NCBI GenBank assembly: GCA_963971575.1
Contig: OZ020611.1
Location: 52,833,466-52,897,465, forward strand
DNA length: 64,000 bases
Direction of reading: 5' to 3'
Source of the DNA: Liopterus haemorrhoidalis
Taxonomy: Eukaryota; Arthropoda; Insecta; Coleoptera; Dytiscidae
Under the pieces are notes generated by a model. That model made no database searches. It worked only from the letters and a program-made list of their open reading frames with translations, and was not told the DNA's origin. A program made the position numbers and the translations under genes. How positions within the stretch are numbered: the stretch's first letter is position 1; each line of letters starts with the position of its first letter. This document shows positions 22,261 through 34,545 of this stretch, piece after piece.

Positions 22261-23950
22261 TAACAGGAAAAAATTAGACCTTTAAAAATGTAACAGGTAT
22301 AATAGACCTTTAAATAATAATATACCTACAGAAATAACAAATTTATATAAAAGACTATTGCCTATTTATGAAAAGAAAGAAGCAAATTTGGTAAATCATG
22401 TAAAAACTGACGAGATACCTCGAGATTACCATGCATGGTACAATTCACTTCGGGTCCGGTGTCATATATACCGTGCGATCATAATTTCTTGTCAGTTACA
22501 TAACAGTAAACAATGAGTTTAAAAATATCAAAACTGTGTTCTAATCCACAGCTGAAAATCCCAATTTAACAAAGAACCAATCAGATTACTTCGTTTGCCC
22601 GAACTCACCCGAGAAACAACGTAAATATGTGTTCCTAACTTAATACCTGTTGTCAACTCATTGGCGTGTAGAGAAAAATAGTGTTCATTTAATAATCAAT
22701 TCGTATAAGGTAATAAAAATAGAATGTACGCCTATGTGTACATGTCCTTGGAAATAAGTTTTGATAACTAAATGTTTCTGTCAAGTATTGCATAACGGGC
22801 AAGATTTCTTGATAGCTCTTTATATATACACACGAATTTTCAAATTTTTCAAAGGGTGTCTGAAAGTAAGCCATTCAGATAGTATTTTCCAGAAAAAAAA
22901 AAAAAAAATTGCGGGTTATTGCGATTTTCTTAAATTACAAAGGTAAAAGTTTCGTATAATTCCTTGTTACAATTATACTATTTGTCAACAGATGGCAGCA
23001 TATAATGTTCTACACTGTTCCATAGAGTATTTTTGTCATTAAACTAGAAGATTGGTAACTCGCTCCGCTCGCATTCTGTAACCTAACTGAACCTAGCGCT
23101 GCGATTGACGTCAAATTTACCTAAAATTGCAAGTTAAAAAATGAAAAATTAGGAAAACTGTAAAAAACTAGCAATTTCCGTACCTAATATAATTTATTAT
23201 TATCTAAGAAAGATGTCCCTACAAAAAATTCATGAAAATAAAGTAAATTGAGTCTGTATATATATGACTGTGGAACCATTCACTTCCTGTAGATAAACTG
23301 TAGAGAAACGCTACTCCTGAACCAGCGACTTCAGAAACTGAATCAGAAAATGAGGTGGAGTAGTTCCCTTTTGATTTTTTTGTTTATATTAATTATTTTC
23401 TTTAAGACTTGTTTATTTTAAGTAACGTTAATGTGAGTTACTGAAATATTTTGTATTTCACTACTGTTTTTAACTTTTGACCCAGTAGTTTAACATGGAA
23501 TCATTCGACAGCAAAAAATAACCAAGTACCATTTTTTGGTTAACCAAATGGCATATTTTTCTATTTATATTATACTTTTTTTAACGACACTAATAAAAAG
23601 CGCTGTTTCAGTCCTCATAGTTTCTTTGACATTACTTTAAAATTTTCGGGAAGTATCTGAACTTGTAACGCGATTTTCTCAACTTTGTCGATATGTGATT
23701 CGGTCACTTCTCTCATTAAGCCTATGATAAGTCCGACTCAAATTTATCGTATTGATTTATTTCTTTTTCGTTTACACATATATATGAGTATGTTCAACAA
23801 TTTATGGTGTTTACGTATATTTTTGTTTGATCGTGATGAATTGAATAGCATGAGTAAATCTGTATAAATATTAAATATGTAATAAAAAGTCGTGTGTGCA
23901 GTTTTTACCAATGCCATTAATCACAGTCAAACAAAAATATATGTTAAGAC
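22261..23950. other. AT-rich spacer, nothing supported
   Basis: Only short random-looking ORFs. I see no domain, repeat boundary or promoter that I can support. Confidence 0.5.
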
Positions 23951-23962
23951 CATGGATTAATT

Positions 23963-24130
23963 GTTGGCTGTCGTATTGTTTCTGCATGGCCGGATGCTAA
24001 AGAACGAGTTAAATGTTTTAACTTGGGTTATTCCTAACTCAAGTTAAAATGATATGTTATTGTGTTGTTTCGACTCGTGTTAGACATAACTCGAGTTAAA
24101 ACACTTAATTTGTTTTTTAGCAACTAGCCA
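23963..24130. mobile_element. Small hairpin MITE with 11-bp flanking repeat
   Basis: Imperfect inverted halves (GCTAAAGAAC...GTTTTAACT versus GCTAAAAAAC...GTGTTTTAACT) form a long hairpin. An exact 11-bp direct repeat, ATGGATTAATT, lies at 23952-23962 and 24131-24141 and would be the target duplication. A 9-11 bp duplication would suit a Mutator-like element; that assignment is an inference. 24142-24698 shows nothing. Confidence 0.6.
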
Positions 24131-24698
24131 ATGGATTAATTACAAATAATATTATTTCCTTGCGGGTCCCTTTATAAAAATATGTATACCAATAGAAACA
24201 CCAATTTATTGAATCAGAAACATTTGTCAAATTATTTCTTGGTTACTTGAGTAAAATAAAATCTGAAATTTGAACATTTTATTTGTGGTATAACAGAAAA
24301 AAGTCACTTGTGGTTAAACAATATTTTAAATAAAATTTATATAACAACAAATTAAATTAAAATAAATGAACGAAAATTATTATAGTTAATTATAAAGTTC
24401 ACAAGATTAAAAAGTAAAAAAACACAGAAGATTTATACAATACGTAAAGCGGTCCAAATACAGCCTTTTCATAAATATAATACAGTCCATATACTACAGT
24501 CCGATTATCTTAAGCTTTTAAGCGCAGTTACCAGAAAAATAGAGTGGAGCATCGTAAGTATTCGCATAGCAGTCATGCGGTACAGTTACTTGTAAAATGA
24601 ATTTTTAAAGCAAACTGGGAAGCACACGTGCTTGATAACGTCAATCGTGAGATTTTTTCCAACTATACTTGAGTGCCACAACTTATGTCTCACTTATG

Positions 24699-25256
24699 GC
24701 GTATTCGATTGGACTATTTTGGAATTGCTACATGCTCGATCCGAGTCTTACTAGAGCGCCTTCTAATGAAACTCCCAATCCAATACGTTTTTATTATTAT
24801 TATTATTATTTAAAAATATAGTATTTTTCTTGCGTAAACAGTGCAGGATAATATTTTATGTATAATTTTTATTATTTTATTTTTGTGACTGCAATAATTT
24901 ATTTGTTTTATGTTTATTTATATTAGTAAAACGTTACTTTTTTTAAAATTATTTTATTTCTTTTAATTTCCTAAGTTGATTTATTATGCAAAAAGATACA
25001 TCACTACTTCATGAAGATTTAATTAGTTCTAATAAACATACTAACTTTAAAATACAGCTACGCGCCATATTGCTCGACGCTGCTCTGACTCTTTAGCCAG
25101 AGCAAGAAAAAGTGCTTTGCGAGTACTCTCAGAGCAGTGACCTTCCCAATCGAATACGAAATTTAAATAACTCTAGAGCGACTGCTCAGTCAATCGAATA
25201 TGAAACTTGCTGACCGAGTGACCTGACTGCATAGTAGAGCATCTAATCGAATACGC
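24699..25256. mobile_element. TIR element, GCGTATTCGATT ends
   Basis: Inverted ends GCGTATTCGATTRGA at 24699 and, reversed, 25256. Related motifs (CAATCCAATACG, CCAATCGAATACG, CAATCGAATATG) recur inside, as subterminal repeats of a MITE would. No clear target duplication. 25257-26370 holds no supported feature. Confidence 0.5.
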
Positions 25257-26370
25257 TACCAGTCATAATACTGTCGCACTCTGCGTAGTACAGCCTCCTA
25301 CCGGTCAACTTAAGATAGCCGGACTGTAGTGATTTAAGTCAGTGAATGTCTTTACATTCACTGACTTGTTCTCTCGTATTAACATCGACAAATGTTGATA
25401 TGAGTCGAAACGTTAGCTGAAGCTTGTTTATATTCTGAGAATGTTAATAGTACCAGCACAGATTAGTATAAATAATGTGAACAAAATTGTAAAATACCGG
25501 CAATTTGACATTTTATTTTAAAGTTCATGCCTATTGTTTTTTTAATAAATAGTAAAAATAAGGGTACTCGTACAGTGGAAACTTTACGAAAGGGGAAATA
25601 TGCTATGTATTATCAATTGTACTGCATAGAGGTTGGCGCTGGTTCTTCAGCACTGGCTACCAGCCCAAACCAGCTAGAAGAATTGAGGGGGTTAGAAGTA
25701 AAATGGTTCAAGTGCAATTTTTTCTAAATGTAAGTTAAGTACATATCTCGTCAGTTAAACATTATTATTATTAGGTATTAAAACGATTTCAGCAGAATTC
25801 GCTTTACTAACAGCCTCTATTGGACTCTATATCTAATTTACATAGAGCGATTAACTTTGAAGCTAATTTTCTCGAAACTTTAAATTATGCACTTAAATCC
25901 TTTTACTTCTAGCCCCTTCAATTGATTTTGGCATACCAGTGCACTGGCACTAATCACTGTTGCTCGCTATCTATAGTAGATACGTTGTAATTTTTGTTTA
26001 GTATTAAATCTTTTGGAAATATATAAGAAAATATTCAAGCCTTCAACTAGAAATTGTTAATCTGCAATGCAAGATGTCATAAGTTGAAAGAGAGGCTCAA
26101 CTTTTAATTGAATTTTATAAATGGTAAACATTTATAAAACGATCAATACCAACAAGTAAAATCATACGTTTGTAGATTTTAATCATTATGTAGCAGTATC
26201 TATTTGTGCGAAAATACATTTTACAAACGTAAAAACTTATATGAGAAAGAGTTGCATGCATATAAATACGAATCCTTAAGAACCGCAAGTTAGTTTGTAA
26301 AATTAAGTATGGAACTGTGAAACGTATTTTTTAAATATTTGATTTGGTTGTTATATATTTGGATGTAATA

Positions 26371-26936
26371 TCAGTATTATATATATAAAAGGCCAAGTGT
26401 CTGTCTGTTTATCTGTCGTGCCGTAACGCTAAGTTTCTGGGTGCTAGCGGGTCTTGCGGCATGCGGTCGGTCACGAATTGAGTGGTGGGCCATACTCCGA
26501 CAAGCAGCTCACTTACCGACACTTTGCAGTACGCAGGGAGTACATATCGGCTTGACTGAAGAATGTTGTGTCAAGGGCATATTTTGTATGTTGTATTGAC
26601 GCAACATATAATGGTCCGCGGATCGTGTACAGCCCGATACTAATTTTTAAACTTTAAACGACACGCATTGAGCAGCTTTTTAGGATTTCCTAGGTATACT
26701 CAGAAACAGCTATACCATTGATGTCCAGCATATGGCCCGCGGGCCGAATCCGGTCCGATACTAATTTTTAAACGACACTAATTAAGCGGCTTTTTAGGAT
26801 TTCCTAGATATAATCAAGAAACGCTTTTGTTTTGTTGATATACGCAGAATCATGCAAATTTTAATAATTGATTTCTGCTTATATTTATTTTTATTCGATA
26901 TCAGTTTACCAACATTGTTGGTATAGGGTCTGCTAG
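26371..26936 (+). mobile_element. Small Helitron-like element
   Basis: It starts around TATATATATAAAAGGCC and ends CTAG followed by T at 26937, the Helitron 3' rule. A terminal hairpin, CCAAC-ATT-GTTGG, sits about 12 bp before the end. The 5' boundary is approximate. An internal direct repeat (GATACTAATTTTTAAAC... and CTTTTTAGGATTTCCTAG, about 26636 and 26756) fills the middle. Non-coding. Confidence 0.55.
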
Positions 26937-26937
26937 T

Positions 26938-28195
26938 TAAATAATAGTGTAAAAAGTAGTCATTAATACGTGAAGATTTACGTTTTAAATTGTTTATTAA
27001 TACATAAATAAGTACATGTGGCTCGTGAGTCGCAGTTTGGCACAGTTGGTCTACATTTTATTCTCGACCTGCAAAGTCTCTGAAAATTTATTATCAAGCT
27101 CTTCACAAAAAGTTTGGTGACCCTTGCCTTTGGATGATTTGCATTGTATTCGAAGGGATATATTCCGAAGTGGAGTCAGAGGGAATTAGTCAGGGACATC
27201 TGCAGAAATCCAAGGAGCAAATTGGATTATTGTAATTGAAATTGTAAATATAAAGTAAAAATACTGGCTTCTCTCGAGTCCAGAGTGGGTCAGTGCCCGT
27301 TTGACCCCATCTGCGGACGCCCATGGAGTAAGTCGTTTTTTATTGAACCCGTGTTCTGGTGCTTTGTATGCAATCGTTTTCTCATCAGCCAAGACAACTT
27401 AACAAATGTTTTAAATCAAAATATAATACTGAATATATTAGAGAAAGCGCGAACGACCGTTTTTTTTTTTTCTGACACTGCAGCTAAACACCTCATACAC
27501 TCATTATAGGTTGTATTCAATACGGCTAAAAAACCGCAACCATTTTCCGGATAAAATCCGGTTACGGGTGCAAGCTCTTGCTGGTAAGTTGCAGTAAAAG
27601 CAATCAAGAGCAATGAAATATTTGTTTAAGAAAAGCTAAGTGAATCTTTTGTGTATTTACTGTCAGAAAAGTGGGTTTCGGACTTAGTGGCTACAGGCCC
27701 TCGAGTTCGAATGAGATCCCATCGAGGCCAAGGATTTTATTTCACCGTCAAAATATTTCAGCAGGTCTAGTATGAATCTTGGGTCTACAATTAAATAAAT
27801 GATATTATTTTTTTCTTGGGTAAGGCCCCATACAATTTTTCAGCTAGGGGCCCTCGATGGACATAATCCATCTCTGTGAGTATCGTTTTCCTTATTTTAG
27901 GATTTATATTGTTTAAAATTGACTAATTAACTATTTATGGATAGTGTAAACATACCTTTATATGCACAAGTGCATAAACAATTGTATAATTCTTAATTAC
28001 TGATATATAAAATTAACCAACATGGGATCAATTGATAAATTTGGCACAAATATTGTCATACATTAGTGGATGGATATAAATAAAAATGGGTGTTTACAAT
28101 ATCACCATTATTTCACAAGATGACAATTATTTGTAAAATTAAGGCATATGCTGGGGAAGACTTTTCTCTCATTTTCAAAATATATTTGACAATTG
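26938..28195. other. Spacer with possible SINE trace
   Basis: 27660-27790 contains GAGTTCGAATGAGATCCC, which looks like a pol III B box, after TTAGTGGCTACAGG. It could be an old tRNA-derived SINE, but no second copy was found. Nothing else is supported. Short ORFs at 27186-27613 lack any domain. Confidence 0.3.
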
Positions 28196-28196
28196 T

Positions 28197-28288
28197 TTTA
28201 ATAATATTGATTAAATATTATCCTGTCAAATGAAAGTGTATTATCTTAACAGCTGCACAGATGAAATATCTTAGTGGAGATTTTAAAA
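28197..28288 (-). promoter_or_regulatory. Liprin-beta 3'UTR with ATTAAA signal
   Basis: On the - strand, ATTAAA (28202-28197) lies about 90 nt after the inferred stop codon and is the nearest plausible poly(A) signal. Confidence 0.4.
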
Positions 28289-28399
28289 TTAGTGACTGCG
28301 TTCTGGTAATGGAGATGCGGAAGATGAACTAAGGTCATCTCGAAGATCATCTGCGAGATGAAAGACAGCCTCTGCCTTTGGAACTTCGTTCTTCGTCAT
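28289..28399 (-). CDS. Liprin-beta: Liprin-beta, inferred terminal exon
   Basis: A T-rich tract ending gtgtccag precedes a 36-codon open exon, MTKNEVPKAEAVFHLADDLR, followed by a Ser-rich end and TAA. It begins in phase 0, matching the phase 0 end of the exon at 36884, and a poly(A)-like signal follows. It is an exon by splice-site logic and open frame only; I do not recognise the C-terminal sequence. An alternative 3' end inside the 8.5-kb intron is possible. Confidence 0.5.
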   Translation of the reverse strand: MTKNEVPKAEAVFHLADDLRDDLSSSSASPLPERSH

Positions 28400-28639
28400 C
28401 TGGACACAAAATTAATGTTACGTAAAATAAAAACACACATTATACAATGGCGAATGAAAAGAAAATGTAGAATAATTTAACTCGAACTGCAAAATATTCA
28501 ATAACTAAATAAGTTCAAGCAGGTTTCCACATTAAAATTAAAATATGCATCAAAACTTTAAAACTAATTTATTCATCGAATTATGCATTTTCACACTCCC
28601 AGTTACCACGTCCCATGAGAAAGATTTATTTGTGATTGC

Positions 28640-28745
28640 AGGATGAAAGTATTTGTAAATCCAAAATACCAAGAGCAATTTTTTGAAGTATTTGAAATAC
28701 AATATTTCAAATATCAGAAAATAATTGAAATACTTTTTCAAATAT
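28640..28745 (-). mobile_element. Fragment of the 35239 hAT family
   Basis: Read on the - strand, it matches 35262-35365 (TTTGAAATATTGTATTTCAA, then ATACTTCAAAAAA and GCTCTTGGTATTT). The two loci therefore give similar 30-residue ORFs that are transposon sequence, not a gene. The intron on both sides (28400-28639, 28746-29140) shows nothing else. Confidence 0.7.
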
Positions 28746-29248
28746 TATACATTCAAATTTAAGAAATGAGACTTGTAAATTGAGAAATTAAAATTTGTAT
28801 TAAGATACAAAAAATATTATAATTGGCAAGCATTATATACAAAACTTAAAAAATGGTCAAAAGCCCGAAAGAATGTATAAAATCACCTATGCTATAAATT
28901 AAGGAAATTTTGATTTAAATAGTTTGCACCTTTGAAATTGTATGTCATGTTGGTATTAAAAAAATATAAAAATTTTACTTTTTTAATAATGATCATATAG
29001 TCAGCAACAAATCTGAAGTCTGTTTTACAGCGTAAGGAATATTTTAAATGACATTTAAAGTCTGTAATACACTATAAAACAACCTAAATAACCAGATTTG
29101 GTTTGTCCTTACAAAAGTGAACAGCATATGGATTTAAAATTCTAGTTCCACTTAAACTTTTGGAATAGCCTATAAAATTTAGAATCAAAAGTAAACTAAT
29201 TTTCAAGTATATTTGACTTTAATTAAAAAAATATTATATAGCATGTTA

Positions 29249-29582
29249 CAGGCTATTCCAAACGTTTAGGCGGAACAAATGGGAATTGTATTCTTTTAGT
29301 TTGCCACGAGAAGGGAACTTGCTTGGGTTATTTCATGTTTTACGCTTGGTATGAGAAAATTTAAAATTCCACCAGTTAAATAAATGGGAAATTTTTATTA
29401 AGAATGACAAAAAATTAAAATGCAATGAAAGGGATAATTTATAATGACAATCAATTTAATCTAGAATTTGCAATGTGAGTATGATTTACAAAGCTTAAAC
29501 AAAATGACCAAAAGTCCGAATTAATAGATAAAAATTACTTGATTTCAAAATCTAGTTCCGCCTAAGCGTTTGGAATATTCTA
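29249..29582. mobile_element. Tc1/mariner-type MITE (TATTCCAAACG family)
   Basis: Left end CAGGCTATTCCAAACGTTTA with TA at 29247-29248; right end ...AAGCGTTTGGAATATTCTA with TA at 29583-29584. A lone right end of the same family lies at about 29140-29172. Confidence 0.8.
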
Positions 29583-29590
29583 TATCTGTC

Positions 29591-29753
29591 TCATTTTGTA
29601 ATACGTAACTAACAGCGAAAGTTCATTTTTTATGTTGTATATTTACAATACATTTATAATATTATCATAGTATTGGTTCACACGGATACGTCAAAGTCCT
29701 TTTATACCACACATCACCAATATCGTCAGATCTAGTTACGTATTACAAAATGA
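29591..29753. repeat. Hairpin with 21-bp perfect inverted arms
   Basis: The arms at 29591-29611 and 29733-29753 are exact inverted copies (TCATTTTGTAATACGTAACT plus A). It lies between two Tc1-like MITEs and is probably a small MITE. No target duplication was identified. Confidence 0.75.
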
Positions 29754-29762
29754 AACAATTTA

Positions 29763-29944
29763 CAGCTTGTTTATTTGGTTTAAGCGGAACTAGATTTTGA
29801 CAACCAGTAATTTTTATCGGTTAAATGAGGTTTTTGATAATTTTGTTAAGCAAAAGCCCTCTTCAAGCAGGAACAAGTGAGCTCGTGACAACTTACAAAA
29901 ATTAAAATTCCATTTAGTTCCGCCTAAAGGTTTGGAATAGCCTA
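29763..29944. mobile_element. Tc1/mariner-type MITE, internally deleted copy
   Basis: TA precedes CAGCTTGTTTATTTGGTTTA at 29763; the right end AGGTTTGGAATAGCCTA is followed by TA at 29945. At 182 bp it is about half the length of its relatives. Confidence 0.65.
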
Positions 29945-31213
29945 TATATTATATTAAATGTTTAATTTGGATAAACAAAATATTGGGATAATGAATAAAT
30001 CAATATACACAATATTTTATAATGAAGAATTATAAATAATAATTATAAATTATAATTTTCTTATAAATAACACAAAATGATTTATATGGCACTTGACTTC
30101 TCCAGTGCAATTTTGAATGGTTCAGTTTGATACTGAACACAGAAGAATTGAAAAAATTCTGGAGACTGAACAAAATATAAGCCAAATCGAAGATTTACGA
30201 ATTGATTAATATAATATCCGGATATTGAACAAAATATTATAAATAATCACAATTTTCTCTGGATATAGAACAAAAAATAAGCGTAATAATAGATAAACAA
30301 TACATATTGTAAATATTTTAAAGTTGATTTTGAAAAAACCAATACTAAAATTAAATTTTATAACATTAATTCATTTTCGGTAAAAATGGATATTGAACAA
30401 ACCAATTATAGATTGATGAAGTAGCGCAGACTTATCTGGGTTTATTTAGCATAATTCGTAATATCATTTATAAACAATAGGTCTGTTGGTAGAGTATTTC
30501 TATAGGTTTGTTATCGTCCGACGCCTGCGGCCTACAATAATAAACCATTGGAAAAGATACTATGAACAGACCTCAGATTTGGCAACTGTACAAACACGTA
30601 TGAACTTATTTGGTTATCTTATATTATCAGAAACCTAAAAACTGTGCAGTACAAATTAAGCATTCTTTTCATTCGCTAATCTATTCATTCGTTACATTTC
30701 TCTTACCTTAGAATATAATCTCAAACCTCTGAGTATTATAAACAAGAAACATAATTAGTTATATTAATAATTTTATTATTCATTAATTTGCTACGAGCAA
30801 ACAAAAATGTCTGATTGTGTTCAGAGTTTGAAGAAATATGTTTCTGTTGTAAAAAATGCCAGCAGAAATGAAGTAGATGTACTAGCAATTGTTAAGTCAC
30901 ACGAAGCAAAATTACATGCATAAGCTGAGATGTACAAATTAACAAAATAAAGTTTCTGAAATGATATTTACATTAAAAAAACTCTTATTTTATGAAATAT
31001 CATTTAAGAGCGTTTAATTTATCAAAATAATTTTATGTAGGGTTTTAACAATGGCCATAGACTACGTACAATCTCTAATCATCAACTGCTACGTGTAACA
31101 GCTCATTCGGCAGAGAAGGTTGTTTTAACGAAGTCTTACGCCATGACATGATGCATCATAACTTTCCTACACACAAATGTACATAGCTACATATTTTGCG
31201 CTTTAAACCGTGT
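29945..31213. other. Liprin-beta intron, mostly featureless
   Basis: AT-rich intron. At 30807-30923 a 38-codon ATG frame (MSDCVQSLKKYVSVVKNASR...) is followed by an AATAAA about 20 nt past the stop. It has no recognised domain and may be chance or a scrap of a processed copy. Phrases like GGATATTGAACAAA recur at 30220-30400. Confidence 0.4.
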
Positions 31214-32597
31214 GTCCTATACATGCAAAATAGAACTTTCCCATGTTAAATTTTCTATTGCATATTGCATCTCTACTATGAGTTTTAGACAACAATTTTA
31301 TTAATAAAAATTGTTCAGTATTTTAGTCCCAACACATTGTGCCTAATTTTGAATAAAAAAATATCCCAATTTGTTTGAAAAAAGGTACACAATATTTCTG
31401 AAAATAACAATTGCCATGCATGAAGTCGATGTTACTGAAATTATACATTTTATTTTTTATGAAGGGTCACAAGGATTTAAATCTGGTAACTTTGGAGGCC
31501 AAAGTAGTCGACTCGAAATCGTATATCGACTCCATCAGGGCCGGCGCGAGGCATGTGCAGCCGCACATGGCCCCGCGGTCAACAGCAGGCCCCGCGGTCA
31601 ACAACAAGCCCCGCGCATGGAGATGAGAACCTTTTTTTTTTCTCCTCACTTGGATCTGAACAGCAGGCCCCGCGGTTCAACAATAGGCCCCGCGGCTCTT
31701 CTCGCACATGGCCTCGCAAATCCTAGCGCCGGCCCTGGACTCCATACACGATTTAAAGCAAAAAATAATTAATATTTGCAATAATATTCATCCGCGGAAT
31801 ATTGCAAATGTAAACAGAAATTTCTACAATAGATTAAGTTTTTGTTTACCTAATAATGGAAATGTATTTGAAAATTTAATTTAGTTGGTAATTTAATAGT
31901 AATTTAGTAATATTATTTTACTTTTTGGGCGACCATATCAAAAATAGTTCTTTTTTATCATTTAGTACCGGCCATAAAGTAAATCTTTTTCGGCCTAGGC
32001 AGATTTGTTTATTTTTTTGGCCGCTGGATGCTAGAGCCATCTATGTGTCATTTCTTAAGTTACAAGATCTCCATGATCACATTGAAACAATTGACAGTCA
32101 AACATTTATAATTGTAATAATTGTTCAGTAACCATAAATTATTCAATGTAAATAAATAAATTTAATTTTTCTAAAAAAAATTACTTTTGGTCGCTCAAAA
32201 AATATAATGTGCACCTTGGCCAAAAATATCTTTTTCGTCCGTATCTGTTTGAAGTCCTCTGCTGCGCCTCGGCCTTCAAATTCAGATACGCCGAAACAGA
32301 TCTACTTTTTGGCCATGGTACACAAGTACTTATAGTAAATTCATGTTTAACCTGAAAATAAACTTTGTTTGACGTTTGATTTTTATTTATGCATGGCAAC
32401 TGTTATTTTCAGATATAAATACAAAAAATATTGTGTGATATTTTTCAAACAAATCGGGATTTATTGATTCAAAATTAGGCACATTGTGTTGGGACTAAAT
32501 ACTGATCAATTTTTATTAATAAAGTTTTTGTCTAAAACTCATAGTAGAGACAGAATATGCAATGGAAAATATAACATTTGAAAGCTCTATGTTGCAA
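31214..32597. mobile_element. Long-inverted-repeat element
   Basis: Imperfect inverted arms of about 220 bp (about 31214-31430 and 32340-32597) share TCTCTACTATGAGTTTTAGA, TGGGACTAAA/TTTAGTCCCA and the block with TTTTGAATAAA/ATTCAAAATTAGGCACA. An inner pair, TTTGGGCGACCA and TTTTGGTCGCTCAAA, lies at about 31925 and 32187. No transposase or clear target duplication was found. A hAT MITE is inserted within it. Confidence 0.6.
31536..31737. mobile_element. hAT MITE, 202 bp, GC-rich
   Basis: The termini are CAGGGCCGGCGC / GCGCCGGCCCTG. A perfect 8-bp target duplication, GACTCCAT, lies at 31528-31535 and 31738-31745. Inside are repeats of GGCCCCGCGGT. The local GC richness explains the long ORFs seen here. 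Confidence 0.93.
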
Positions 32598-32659
32598 GTC
32601 GAAAAAGGAAATACGGTATATTAGATATAAGGTATCAGTAAAACAGTATAAGGTATCAG

Positions 32660-32947
32660 CAGGGCCGGACCGAGGCACGGGTGAACCGGGCACCAGCCCA
32701 GGGCGCCGCGAATCATGGAGCGCAAAATTAAGGATATTGAATTTTATATTATGCATATATATTTTTTTTCGCGGTTTTGTGAGTGAAACTGTTTTATGGT
32801 AATAGGTAAGTATGAATCAGGTACTTTTTCAACAGTAAACCCTAAAGTTTAGTGATAGTAGGTATAAATTTTATTATACCTATCATTCATTAAGGGGCGC
32901 AATTCAAATATTTGCCCGGGGCGCTAGAATTCGTCGGGCCGGCCCTG
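32660..32947. mobile_element. hAT MITE, 288 bp
   Basis: The termini are CAGGGCCGG / CCGGCCCTG, with a perfect 8-bp target duplication, GGTATCAG, at 32652-32659 and 32948-32955. The host DNA is itself a short repeat around ACAGTATAAGGTAT. Confidence 0.92.
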
Positions 32948-32955
32948 GGTATCAG

Positions 32956-34436
32956 TATAACAGTATAAGGTATAATAGTAAATATAGACTAAAATGATAA
33001 TTTAGAGTCTCTCTTACGGAGTTAAGTAGACACACAAACATATGACTAAAATTATGAAATAACCAGCGGGGTAACTATGAACCAGATACGCGCGCAATCG
33101 CGGGGGTACACTATTTAGGTGTCCATCGAACCTCCAAATGAAGTTTTTTTTTTTGTCCCAGCATCGTTTGTCGAGAAACTTATTCACTCATAAACGACTA
33201 CGTACTTTTATTATTTTATTCTATTAAGTTTACACTTTGTTTTTTGTTTACAAAAAATGTTCGTTTTGCGAATTCATGAGGGCGTAGAATTAAGTAAAAT
33301 AGTAATGACTGCTAACTTAATGTTGCATCTTAAAATGTCTGAATTAATTTCTGCAAAGATAAATAGTTGTTTTTACTGTCAATTAAGAACAATTGTAATG
33401 AGCACTTGTTCTAATTAAATATTGATTAACCATTTTCATAAGTGGTTTTCCACAAATGAACTCTCAAAGTTATAGTTATGTGACTTTACTTTAATAATTT
33501 TATGTAGAACAAATAAAAGTATACATATAGTAAAAAATAATAGTAATTAATAATATATGGTAAACTTGTTTTTTTTTTTTTTTTTTTTTTGACAAACTCT
33601 ACTACTTTTCTGTTTCTGAGTAAGAGTCTATCGTTCTCCTAAATACATATCTTGCAAAACCCGGTATATGAGCAAAGCGCTTACAGACGTGTGGGAAGTG
33701 AGGGACATTGCTTACATACATAAGTCTAGTTCCGCGTATCGTTTGGATGGATAACACACAACACATCACAACTCACATTCAACGCATGTTGGGATTGGCG
33801 CTGGCCGACGTTCGATTCCGAGGAGCTGTTCTTATTACAAGTTAAAGGGATTTGAATTTGGTTCTAAAAAGAAATGTTATACTCATTTTTATTTAATTAT
33901 GAAGTCTACTTAGAGTAAAAATATTTTTTTATACTTTTAATATAATTTAAAAGGCAAAAGCAAGGTTGAAGCTGTAACGATAACATCACTTTCGCTATCA
34001 GACGCCATTTTACAAACGTTGGCCTGTGTCCGCTATTTTGCACTTGACAAGTGTTGGCGTTTAATCGACATATCGTCTGTATGCTACACATATACAAAAG
34101 TCCGCCAATGCTAAATGTTATGTCAAACGTTGCTACCAGCGTTGGCCAACGTTAGACACATCGTCTGTAGGCGCCTTAATATGTATATCATTTACACTTG
34201 ATATGAGTATCTAATTAGTTTAGCCAATATTCAGGTGTATACTCATACACATAATCTGTATCAATGCTTCTCAACGAAATATTTACTGCGGACTGGGAAT
34301 ATATTCAATTATTACTTCAAATGAACGTTAAGAAATAAATATTTTTTAAGCATCGGTACATATACATTTTAAAATTTCATACATAAATTCTACAAGTTGT
34401 AAATTGTTTTACAAAAAGATTAACTATAAAGTTTTG
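32956..34436. other. Liprin-beta intron with weak inverted repeat and poly-T
   Basis: A poly-T run lies at 33570-33591. 33790-34165 has a weak inverted pair, GGCGCTGGCCGACGTTCG and CGTTGGCCAACGTTAGAC, perhaps an old MITE. The rest is AT-rich with no feature. Confidence 0.4.
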
Positions 34437-34545
34437 ACGGACCGGTTAGATATTGCTACTAACCTGTTAGATATTGCTACGGACCGGTTAGATATTGCCA
34501 CGGACCGGTTAGATATTGCCACGGACCGGTTAGATATTGCCACGG
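34437..34545. repeat. 21-bp minisatellite x5
   Basis: The unit is GGTTAGATATTGCCACGGACC; the first two copies are diverged (GCTACTAACCT, GCTACGGACC). Being a multiple of three, it keeps a frame open on the - strand with a VAISNRS repeat. This is an artefact of the period, with no other sign of a gene. Confidence 0.9.

Noticed and set aside
27660..27790. tRNA gene
   Set aside because: Only a B-box-like stretch is visible; I could not fold an acceptor stem and anticodon arm.
30807..30923. 38-codon small ORF as a gene
   Set aside because: ATG, stop and AATAAA are present, but there is no domain or conservation evidence; such frames are expected by chance in AT-rich intron DNA.
31371..31772. 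133-residue ORF
   Set aside because: Runs through a GC-rich hAT MITE with exact boundaries; not a gene.
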